Of a DNA stretch of 5,592 bases, positions 1 to 5,218 are shown piece by piece. Within the stretch, counting starts at the first letter, position 1. Each line of letters begins with the position of its first letter. The notes beneath the pieces are model-generated. The model was not told the origin of the DNA. It ran no database searches and was given only the letters and a program-made list of their open reading frames with translations. The translations under genes and the position numbers were made by a program. Source of the DNA: Bacillota bacterium (lineage in GTDB: Bacteria > Bacillota > Clostridia > Lachnospirales > Lachnospiraceae); assembly GCA_023409835.1 (NCBI GenBank), contig JAEYQV010000129.1:1-5592 (forward strand). The letters are read 5' to 3'.

Positions 1-418
1 GCAGCTGTGTATCCATCTTGAACAAATCGAAAACCGAATTGATATTATAGATCGTAAAATCCGAGTACTTCAATACTGCCAGAATACCAAAATTGAACAA
101 CAGACACAGGATCAGCCATTTTCTCTGCTTCCCCTTCATCTTGGCCTTATAAGCCTTCCGTTCTTCCCTGGATAGCTCCTCCTTCTTCTCCTTCAGATAA
201 ACCGCCTGACGGTTCTGAAGAAGGTCCATTCTCCGGCTTGCATAGTAGGTTGACAGGGTCGTCGCCAGGATATAGATAAGATATACCGGGCCGGAAAATA
301 AGTAAAACACATAGCTTGCCAGTAATAACAGCATCCATTGGTATTTCTTTGGGATCAGATAATATACGGTCACGGTTATCACCAGAAATAATATGAATCG
401 ATATGACGTAAAAAGCAT
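1..418 (-). CDS. MBOAT-family membrane O-acyltransferase (DltB/AlgI type), N-terminal part, cut by window edge
   Basis: The first 139 residues of a membrane-bound O-acyltransferase are visible; the 3' end and the catalytic His region lie outside the window. The protein begins MLFTSYRFILFLVITVTVYY, followed by the LIPKKYQWMLLLLASYVFY pattern usual at the start of DltB/AlgI proteins in Clostridia. Hydrophobic segments lie at about residues 6-22, 28-41, 44-60 and 101-117. A very charged stretch rich in Lys, Glu and Arg, about residues 62-100, separates the third and fourth and is probably cytoplasmic. The ATG at 418 has a good GGAG ribosome site 7 nt upstream. Family members move an acyl or aminoacyl group from a cytoplasmic carrier to an extracellular polymer. 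The carrier protein and adenylating enzyme just upstream in the same direction make an aminoacyl donor likely. A DltB role is possible, but a different acceptor cannot be excluded. Confidence 0.88.
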   Translation of the reverse strand, partial: MLFTSYRFILFLVITVTVYYLIPKKYQWMLLLLASYVFYLFSGPVYLIYILATTLSTYYASRRMDLLQNRQAVYLKEKKEELSREERKAYKAKMKGKQRKWLILCLLFNFGILAVLKYSDFTIYNINSVFDLFKMDTQL

Positions 419-446
419 AAACAATCTCCGTTCTTTCAGAAATCCG

Positions 447-556
447 TGAATTTGGGCTTATACACAAATTCAAACTTATGAAAATCTAGTTTTTCACACT
501 CCTCGGATAATCTGCTCTTAATTTACGTTTGAGCTGAGGAAGACGCAGACTCAAAC
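447..556 (-). promoter_or_regulatory. Leader region of the MBOAT gene with competing inverted repeats
   Basis: Read on the minus strand there are four segments. Segment 1 GTTTGAG (556-550) can pair with segment 2 CTCAAAC (533-527); this stem extends through CTG/CAG with one bulged base and a 9-nt loop. Segment 2 can instead pair over 6 bp with GTTTGA in segment 3 (475-470). Segment 3 also forms an 8-bp stem, TGAATTTG (472-465), with segment 4 CAAATTCA (454-447). The 3:4 stem ends about 17 nt before the MBOAT ribosome site. Neither stem is followed by a U-run, so these are not intrinsic terminators. The pairings are direct sequence observations. A regulatory or mRNA-processing role is inferred, and chance is a real alternative in AT-rich DNA. 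Confidence 0.3.
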
Positions 557-629
557 TTGTAAGCATGAAATTTTCCTTAATTTTACACTTACCATGTATA
601 CTTGTCTTTAGTAGCGTGATAATTTTCAT
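486..629 (-). CDS. Possible 47-residue small basic protein or leader peptide (doubtful)
   Basis: An open frame of 47 codons starts at an ATG 18 bases after the carrier-protein stop and ends in TAG inside the spacer before the MBOAT gene. The product starts MKIITLLKTSIHGKCK and is rich in Lys and Arg. It has no clear membrane segment, so it does not resemble DltX, the small membrane protein of many dlt operons. The ribosome site is poor (only GTGAAG near the ATG). An ORF of this length can occur by chance. It is listed because it fills most of the longest spacer inside the cassette and overlaps the inverted repeats, as a leader peptide would. I do not recognise the family. Confidence 0.2.
   Translation of the reverse strand: MKIITLLKTSIHGKCKIKENFMLTSLSLRLPQLKRKLRADYPRSVKN
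580..608 (-). promoter_or_regulatory. Candidate weak internal promoter before the MBOAT gene
   Basis: On the minus strand AAGACA (608-603) is separated by 17 bp from TAAAAT (585-580). This matches four of six bases at the -35 box and five of six at the -10 box of a sigma-A promoter. It would give a leader of about 155 nt for the MBOAT gene. It lies inside the doubtful small ORF, so both are unlikely to be functional in the simple sense. AT-rich spacers often give such matches by chance. Confidence 0.25.
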
Positions 630-647
630 TACTTCACACTGCGCTGA

Positions 648-878
648 TTATTCTTCTTCGATCAATCTCTCAACTAAAGCATAAATTGCTTTCGCAGAGT
701 TAAAATTCTTTGGTACGATCTCCTCTACCGGAATGGTAATGTCAAATTCATCACTGATATCAGAAATAATGGATACGATATCAAAGGAATCGATAATCCT
801 GTCATCAATCAGGGTGTTACAGGTTTTAAAGTCCACCTCCGGGTGAAGTCCGCTCAGTATCTCAAGTATTTGTTCCAT
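648..878 (-). CDS. DltC-like acyl/aminoacyl carrier protein
   Basis: This is a small acidic four-helix carrier protein of 76 residues, the usual size for DltC-type carriers. The phosphopantetheine attachment serine is Ser31 in the motif IIDSFDIVSIISDI, preceded by the typical LIDDRIIDS turn. The C-terminal part, with DEFDITIPVEEIVPKNFNS, also matches DltC-type proteins. It is expected to be loaded by the adenylating enzyme encoded directly upstream and to present the aminoacyl thioester to the MBOAT protein encoded downstream. The start chosen is the ATG at 878: AGGAG lies 10 nt upstream of it. The in-frame ATG at 899 has only an A/T run before it, and the one at 887 is too close to the AGGAG. 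The 79-bp spacer from the adenylase contains a short hairpin (943-957) next to the adenylase stop codon. Carrier function is near certain; the cargo is unknown. Confidence 0.93.
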   Translation of the reverse strand: MEQILEILSGLHPEVDFKTCNTLIDDRIIDSFDIVSIISDISDEFDITIPVEEIVPKNFNSAKAIYALVERLIEEE

Positions 879-942
879 AAGGTTCATTCTCCTAACCATA
901 ATTTTTTATATAAATTTTATTTATTACTTCCTATTCATGATT

Positions 943-957
943 TTACTACTTCAGTAA
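943..957 (-). other. Short perfect hairpin abutting the adenylase stop codon
   Basis: A 5-bp stem (TTACT/AGTAA) with a 5-nt loop sits immediately after the stop codon of the adenylating enzyme. No T-run follows on the minus strand, so it is not a convincing terminator, and the carrier gene is probably read through. It may act as a weak 3' barrier or be chance. Confidence 0.25.
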
Positions 958-2469
958 TTATTTCTTATAATAATTCGATTTTAATAACACACGGTCAATC
1001 TTACCGTTGGAGGTTAACGGCATAACCGGTATTGCCTCCATTACATTGGGTACCATATACCTGGGCAGCTTCTGCTTCAGAAAATCCGCCAACACCGCGG
1101 TTGTAATATCTCCCACATAATACAGCACAATCTTCTTTTTGGTATCGTCAAAGATACAGCAGGCGCTTTTGATCTCCGGATGCATATTGGTAACTACTTC
1201 AATCTCACCCAGCTCGATCCGGTGTCCCATATGCTTGATCTGGTTATCCTTCCGTGAGACAAAGACCAGCTCCCCATATTCATTGTATCTGCCCAGATCA
1301 CCGGTACGATAGATCAGCTCCGGATAAGAGGTATTTAACGGATTTTGTACGAATACCTCATTCGTCTTTTCAAAATTCTTATAATATCCCAGAGTGAGTG
1401 AGGTACCACGGATGCAGATCTCTCCGGCCTCCCCCTTTTCGGGTATCTGGTTATTCTCATCCAGCAGAAGGATTTCCGTATTCTGAAAGGGTCTGCCGAT
1501 GGGTATCATCTCGTTCAGCTCAAATTCCCTGTTCACTTCATAATAGCAGGACATTCCGGTAGCTTCCGTGGGTCCGTACAGATTAACGAACCTGGCCACC
1601 GGAAGATGCTTCCTCCAGAGTCTGAACTGCTTGATCGGGAACACCTCGCTGCCGAAGGCAATCGTATGGAGATATTTCGGTATCTCCTTCTCCAGTGCAC
1701 CGAAGGCTGAGATCATCGTCAGTGCGGATACAACCCAGCAGACCGTATTGATCTTCTTCTCATTCAGGAATTCCACCAGCTTTAAGGGGAACATGAACAG
1801 ACTCTTAGGTACTAGGTAGGTAGTTGCTCCAAATTTAAGGGTCGGGTAAAGCTCCTTTAGGCAGGCATCCACATAAAGCGGAGTCTGATTTCCGAATACC
1901 GTATTCTCATTAAACCTTAAAACGTCGGACAGGCTCTCTATATAATCAATCACGGAACGATGGCAGGCTACAACACCCTTCGGAATTCCCGTGGAGCCGG
2001 AGGTAAATACAATATAGATCGGGTCGGTATCAATCTGACTCTCCCGGATACTAAGCAAGCTCTCATCCTTAACCGGCGTCTGAATCATTTCCTCATAGGT
2101 ATATACCTTACCCTGATATTCATAGCTCTCCAGGGCATTCACTGTCTCACTGTCACAGATTACCGCACCCGGCTTCAGGTTTTTAAAGATCAATTCAATG
2201 CGGTGTCTGGGCATCTCTTCATCAATCGGTACGTAATAACAACCGGAATAGATCACTCCGAAGAAGCTGACAATCGTTCTGGGATGCTTTCCCATGAATA
2301 CGACGATGGGCTCCTTCCGGTGACCTTTCATGTTTAGAAAGGTTCCGATCGCTCTTGAATTCTTATATACCTCTTCAAAGGTAATTCCCGATGCTTCGTC
2401 CGCATAGGCGATCTTTTCGGGAACCCTGGTAACTATCTGTTCTAAGTATTCCAAAACATTTCTCTGCAT
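958..2469 (-). CDS. Stand-alone amino-acid adenylating enzyme, DltA-like (AMP-binding superfamily)
   Basis: This 503-residue ANL-superfamily enzyme is expected to activate an amino acid with ATP to the aminoacyl-AMP and transfer it to the thiol of the neighbouring carrier. Core motifs are intact: the phosphate loop TSGSTGIPKG (residues 156-165), the A5 motif NLYGPTEAT (296-304), A7 YRTGDLG with ribose-binding Asp391, the hinge/A8 GHRIELGEIE (415-424) and A10 NGKIDR with catalytic Lys490. It lacks condensation and carrier domains, so it works in trans like DltA. Asp201 in YVDAC sits where NRPS A domains and DltA keep the Asp that binds the alpha-amino group, which supports an amino-acid substrate. 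The pocket otherwise differs from DltA (FGSE at 272-275 where I recall FCGE), so D-alanine specificity should not be assumed. The ATG at 2469 is preferred because AAGGTG lies 6 nt upstream and the family starts near MQRNVLEYLEQ; a GTG at 2478 is the alternative. Confidence 0.92.
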   Translation of the reverse strand: MQRNVLEYLEQIVTRVPEKIAYADEASGITFEEVYKNSRAIGTFLNMKGHRKEPIVVFMGKHPRTIVSFFGVIYSGCYYVPIDEEMPRHRIELIFKNLKPGAVICDSETVNALESYEYQGKVYTYEEMIQTPVKDESLLSIRESQIDTDPIYIVFTSGSTGIPKGVVACHRSVIDYIESLSDVLRFNENTVFGNQTPLYVDACLKELYPTLKFGATTYLVPKSLFMFPLKLVEFLNEKKINTVCWVVSALTMISAFGALEKEIPKYLHTIAFGSEVFPIKQFRLWRKHLPVARFVNLYGPTEATGMSCYYEVNREFELNEMIPIGRPFQNTEILLLDENNQIPEKGEAGEICIRGTSLTLGYYKNFEKTNEVFVQNPLNTSYPELIYRTGDLGRYNEYGELVFVSRKDNQIKHMGHRIELGEIEVVTNMHPEIKSACCIFDDTKKKIVLYYVGDITTAVLADFLKQKLPRYMVPNVMEAIPVMPLTSNGKIDRVLLKSNYYKK

Positions 2470-2478
2470 CTGTTTCAC

Positions 2479-2495
2479 CTTGCCTTATTGGCAAG
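2479..2495 (-). promoter_or_regulatory. Hairpin overlapping the adenylase ribosome-binding site
   Basis: On the minus strand CTTGCC, a 5-nt AATAA loop, and GGCAAG form a perfect 6-bp stem. Its 3' arm supplies the first bases of the AAGGTG Shine-Dalgarno sequence of the adenylating enzyme. The stem would partly hide that site until ribosomes finishing the racemase 17 nt upstream open it. This suggests translational coupling, but that is inferred from position only. Confidence 0.35.
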
Positions 2496-2511
2496 CCTTC
2501 CTGTCATGTAA

Positions 2512-3264
2512 TTAATGTATGGAGGTTATAATATATTCCTCCTTATTGCCGGTAATCAGATTCCGGTATTCCTTCTTCAGCTTCGCTCCGCATAAGGTGA
2601 CCGAGCGCATAGCAAGAACCTCCATGGCGTCGAGGAAACCGGCACCGATATGATAATCCCTTTTGATCAGAGACAGCTCCGTGCAGCCAAGGATAATAAC
2701 CTCCGCTCCCTTGCATCTCAATTCTTCTGTCACTTCCGCAAATTTATCCATTTCAGCCGGAAGATTTGATTTAATGTCCTTATAAATTAGATCCGTTACA
2801 TATTTCTGGCCCCGCTTTGAAGGTATCACCGGAGTAATTCCCCGCTCCGTAAGGGCCTTCTGGAATAGTCCGCTATGGATGGTTCCATCTGTCGCCATAA
2901 TACCTGCTTTCCTGATGCCATGCTCCTTCAGGTAACCTACGGTCTCCTTGACGATATGAATAATCGGTGCACCAATCCTTGTAGTCAGGCTATCATGAAA
3001 ATAATGAGCGGTGATGCAGGGTATCGCAAGGTAATCAGCACCAAGGGATATCAGAGACCTTCCAACTTCAATCATAGGATCGACAGGGTTATCCCCGCTT
3101 CTTCCCAGGATATATTCCGTCCGGTCCGGAATGGAAGGCTTACTATAGATAATCATCTCTATATGCTCCTGATCCCTCGCCGCTTCTGTCATTTTAATCA
3201 GCAGCTCATAAAAATATGCAGTTGCAATCGGGCCTAATCCACCAATAACTCCTAGCGTTTTCGT
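2512..3264 (-). CDS. Aspartate/glutamate-family amino-acid racemase, apparently starting at ACG
   Basis: This is a PLP-independent, two-cysteine racemase (Asp/Glu racemase superfamily) that would interconvert L- and D-amino acids in the cytoplasm. Read from the ACG at 3264 it has 250 residues, the normal family length. The N-terminus KTLGVIGGLGPIATAYFYEL contains the conserved GGxGPxAT substrate-binding loop. Both catalytic cysteines are present: Cys83 in AIPCITAH and Cys194 in LGCTELSL, close to the Cys82/Cys194 pair known in archaeal aspartate racemase. No ATG, GTG or TTG occurs in frame between the upstream stop at 3324 and the ATG at 3192. Starting at 3192 would delete the conserved loop. 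A strong AGGGGG site lies exactly 7 nt before the ACG, where ATG is expected. Explanations are a true ACG start, a recent start-codon mutation, or a base error. The gene precedes the adenylase by 42 bp, so its product probably feeds that enzyme. Substrate is undetermined (Asp or Glu most likely). Confidence 0.85.
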   Translation of the reverse strand, partial: TKTLGVIGGLGPIATAYFYELLIKMTEAARDQEHIEMIIYSKPSIPDRTEYILGRSGDNPVDPMIEVGRSLISLGADYLAIPCITAHYFHDSLTTRIGAPIIHIVKETVGYLKEHGIRKAGIMATDGTIHSGLFQKALTERGITPVIPSKRGQKYVTDLIYKDIKSNLPAEMDKFAEVTEELRCKGAEVIILGCTELSLIKRDYHIGAGFLDAMEVLAMRSVTLCGAKLKKEYRNLITGNKEEYIITSIH

Positions 3265-3271
3265 ATCGTTT

Positions 3272-3277
3272 CCCCCT
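3272..3277 (-). promoter_or_regulatory. Shine-Dalgarno site that fixes the racemase start at ACG 3264
   Basis: AGGGGG on the minus strand is followed by a 7-nt spacer (AAACGAT) and then ACG AAA ACG CTA, encoding the start of the conserved racemase fold. Spacing is ideal for that codon. The first in-frame ATG is a further 72 nt downstream and is preceded by GCTGATTAAA, with no ribosome site. Confidence 0.7.
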
Positions 3278-3300
3278 ATTAGCCAAATTTTTCTTATCCT

Positions 3301-3348
3301 GCATCCTACGATATTAAAATCCTATCAGTTATTTCGCCCACAGGATGC
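3301..3348 (-). other. Inverted repeat in the spacer before the racemase
   Basis: GCATCCT and AGGATGC form a perfect 7-bp inverted repeat separated by 34 nt in the 88-bp spacer between the transglutaminase-like gene and the racemase. No T-run follows on the minus strand and the loop is long. It is therefore not a standard terminator, and the racemase can share the upstream transcript. No convincing promoter was seen in this spacer. Confidence 0.3.
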
Positions 3349-3352
3349 TTCT

Positions 3353-4984
3353 TTATCTTTCCGGAGTTGCAGGATAAAGGGATTTATCGAAGTTATAATA
3401 ATTATTCCCTCTCTTTGCTGTGTAGTCAGCAACCTCCTGATCCGTTAACATAAAGGTATCCATCTTATCCCTATTCGGGCAGGTATCATAATGATACCAG
3501 CCGTCGCCGCAATTAATCAGATGCCAGTAGTGCCTCGTCTTACCTCCAACTCTGGTAACATCCATATTGTCGATACCGGCACGGTCAAGCAGCATCTTTG
3601 CAACCGAAAAATAGGTGAAGCAATCGCCGACTGCATTTTTAACGCCTCGGTATGCTTCCTTTTTCCAGTCTGATTTATCTGAATCACCGGTATAGGAGAT
3701 ATGACCTTTGACATAATTATAGATTTTCCGAGCCTTCTCCTTACTGGTCATGCTGTCAGTCACAATGTCTGCCAGAATCTTATCTGCCAGTTGATTCAAC
3801 GTCTCATCTGACACTGTAAACTCCAGCACAGTTACGGTTGATGTCGTTTTTGCCTTATTTCCTGCCTGATCTGTGGCACTGTAATTTACCACATAGACAC
3901 CGGGCTTACTAAGGTTCACCTTACTGGAATCAACCTGAAACTTCACATCCTTATCCCTATTATCGCTTACGCTGACGCCCTTCTTATAAGCTACGCTTTC
4001 CCCTTCATATACCGTCTTATCCCGAACCCCCGTAAAGACGGGTGCTTCGGTATCCTCCTTCACTGTGAGTACTGCATCCAGAACAGCTGTATTCCCATAG
4101 GTATCCGTCATTGTGATTGATACCTTCTGATCCCCTATTCTGGAAAAGTCCGGCGGGGTAATATAAGTAAACTGTACCCCTGATACATCTACAACATCTT
4201 TCGCAAAGGAGATCGGATCTATTGTATCATCCTTCCAGATTGCCTGGTTTACTGCAATGGCAGAAGGAGGTGTTGTATCTATCACCTCAATATTGGAATT
4301 AAGCATCCTCCCGTTCACAAGAATCTGAATCGGATGGGTGGTCGGTTTACTGATATCCAGCTTATTTACATCAGTGATAAAGGCGATATCATAATTATCA
4401 TTATCCATGAAGTCCTTCGGAGTAATGTTCATCTCGGAGCCAGCTTCTATCGTAACTGTACTCTTAATATCAAGGACCGTCAGAATAGCCGTCAGCTCTG
4501 TTGTATTGCTGCTGGAATCCTTAAGGTATATGGTTACCTGTTGATCCCCCGGTACATCGGAATCCGGCTGATTCTTAAATTCAACACTGACTGTGGTGGC
4601 ATCCGACACCTTGGTAACAAATGCATCCGCCCGGATCTCTTCTCCCTTCAGTGCAGTAACATTGACCGGTTCTCCGTAAGGTGCCGTACTGTCTACCACC
4701 TCCAGGCTGGAGGTAAGTATTCGGTTACGTACCTTGATTTTAATTTCATAGGTTCCCGGTTGATTGATATCCGGCTGATTCATATCCGTGATATAACTAC
4801 CCTCGTATCTCTTATTTAATAAGAAATCCTCCGCATCTGGCATCGGTGCTCCGGCTTCGATTGTAACAGCCTTGACAACCATCGGCTTGAATTCCTTATA
4901 TGCCAGAACTGCAACGATGCATACGGAAGCTAAGCTAAACAACATAAGCATCGCCTGCAGGGTATGCTTTTTCTTCCTTTTCAT
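3353..4984 (-). CDS. Membrane-anchored Ig-repeat protein with C-terminal transglutaminase-like domain
   Basis: This 543-residue protein has a Lys/Arg-rich N-terminus (MKRKKKHTLQ), one hydrophobic segment at about residues 8-29 that probably acts as an uncleaved anchor, and an extracellular body. Residues 40-172 and 177-310 are two related copies of a beta-rich unit, each starting VTIEAG and passing through ITD(M/V)N to VVDSTAP or VIDTTPP. Residues 312-387 form a third Ig-like domain (DUF5011/HYR style: PVFTGVRDKTVYEGE to DQAGNKA). Residues 390-543 are a transglutaminase-like domain with Cys455 in GDCFTYFSVAK, His485 in RHYWHL and Asp500 in YDTCP as a plausible catalytic triad. Such domains act as cysteine peptidases, amidases or crosslinkers; the substrate here is unknown, and the wall is the likely site. 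The start at ATG 4984 has GGGAGG just upstream; a TTG at 5032 is weaker. It follows a strong promoter and opens the gene set. Confidence 0.92.
   Translation of the reverse strand: MKRKKKHTLQAMLMLFSLASVCIVAVLAYKEFKPMVVKAVTIEAGAPMPDAEDFLLNKRYEGSYITDMNQPDINQPGTYEIKIKVRNRILTSSLEVVDSTAPYGEPVNVTALKGEEIRADAFVTKVSDATTVSVEFKNQPDSDVPGDQQVTIYLKDSSSNTTELTAILTVLDIKSTVTIEAGSEMNITPKDFMDNDNYDIAFITDVNKLDISKPTTHPIQILVNGRMLNSNIEVIDTTPPSAIAVNQAIWKDDTIDPISFAKDVVDVSGVQFTYITPPDFSRIGDQKVSITMTDTYGNTAVLDAVLTVKEDTEAPVFTGVRDKTVYEGESVAYKKGVSVSDNRDKDVKFQVDSSKVNLSKPGVYVVNYSATDQAGNKAKTTSTVTVLEFTVSDETLNQLADKILADIVTDSMTSKEKARKIYNYVKGHISYTGDSDKSDWKKEAYRGVKNAVGDCFTYFSVAKMLLDRAGIDNMDVTRVGGKTRHYWHLINCGDGWYHYDTCPNRDKMDTFMLTDQEVADYTAKRGNNYYNFDKSLYPATPER
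4055..4867 (-). repeat. Two tandem diverged protein-level repeats inside the transglutaminase-like gene
   Basis: Two units of about 134 codons, at 4867-4469 and 4456-4055 (period 411 bp, 137 codons), encode matching landmarks in the same order: VTIEAG, DF(L/M), (Y/F)ITD, an RNRILTSSLEV/GRMLNSNIEV strand, D(S/T)TxP, an F..(D/T)V segment, PD...GDQ.V.I, and LTV at the end. The DNA copies are well diverged, so this is an old internal duplication and not a recombination-prone recent one. Each unit looks like two small beta-sandwich domains, consistent with a spacer that lifts the catalytic domain away from the membrane. Confidence 0.75.
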
Positions 4985-5059
4985 ATATCCTCCCGAGTAT
5001 GTCGATGGAACGTAATGCTCTTCTATAGACAACTTCCAAATTTATAGCTTTTTATGTAT

Positions 5060-5088
5060 ATGATAATCGCAATCCGCAGTATTGTCAA
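5060..5088 (-). promoter_or_regulatory. Sigma-A promoter for the transglutaminase-like gene and probably the downstream cassette
   Basis: On the minus strand TTGACA (5088-5083, perfect) is followed after exactly 17 bp by TATCAT (5065-5060, five of six). Transcription would start near 5053, giving a leader of about 70 nt to the ATG at 4984. It is the best promoter match in the window, and no comparable one was found before the racemase, adenylase or carrier genes. I infer one main transcript for genes from 4984 downwards. Confidence 0.7.
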
Positions 5089-5105
5089 TACAACGTAAAC
5101 TGTTC

Positions 5106-5132
5106 AAAAATTCGCTTATTCAGGCATAATCG
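5106..5132 (-). terminator. Weak candidate terminator of the PEP/pyruvate-binding protein gene
   Basis: On the minus strand CGATTAT and ATAAGCG pair (six Watson-Crick pairs with one A/G mismatch) around a 6-nt loop, followed by AATTTTTG. It lies about 86 nt after the TAG at 5219 and just ahead of the promoter, where a terminator is expected. The stem is AT-rich and imperfect, so confidence is low. Confidence 0.35.
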
Positions 5133-5218
5133 CCCGAAATTAGTCCTAAAAAGCCAGTTAGAGTAATAAATCCCCATTAATTCCCTTGCTGCTTTTTCCC
5201 ATATTTATTAAGTACCTG

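Noticed and set aside
147..473. 108-codon minus-strand open frame overlapping the MBOAT gene
   Set aside because: It is in another frame from the clear MBOAT coding sequence (418 to 1), has no recognisable domain and no good ribosome site.
879..899. ATG at 899 as start of the carrier protein
   Set aside because: Only an A/T run precedes it; AGGAG lies downstream of it and serves the ATG at 878, which gives the normal family length.
1960..2337. Plus-strand open frame of 125 codons opposite the adenylase
   Set aside because: It lies wholly antisense to an intact conserved enzyme; the translation shows no family features.
648..2469. Naming the genes dltA and dltC outright
   Set aside because: The pocket differences and the linked racemase make D-alanine and teichoic acid uncertain, so only 'DltA-like' and 'DltC-like' are supported.
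3301..3348. Rho-independent terminator between the transglutaminase-like gene and the racemase
   Set aside because: The 7-bp inverted repeat has a 34-nt loop and no following T-run on the transcribed strand sense.
3517..3714. Minus-strand 65-codon frame inside the transglutaminase-like gene
   Set aside because: It overlaps the catalytic domain in a different frame; the domain frame carries the conserved Cys, His and Asp.
4334..4819. Plus-strand open frame of 161 codons opposite the Ig repeats
   Set aside because: It is a shadow of the transglutaminase-like gene, with low-complexity Ile runs and no domain.
4985..5032. TTG at 5032 as start of the transglutaminase-like protein
   Set aside because: It adds 16 residues with no family value and a weak ribosome site, while ATG 4984 has GGGAGG at good spacing followed by a typical basic N-terminus.
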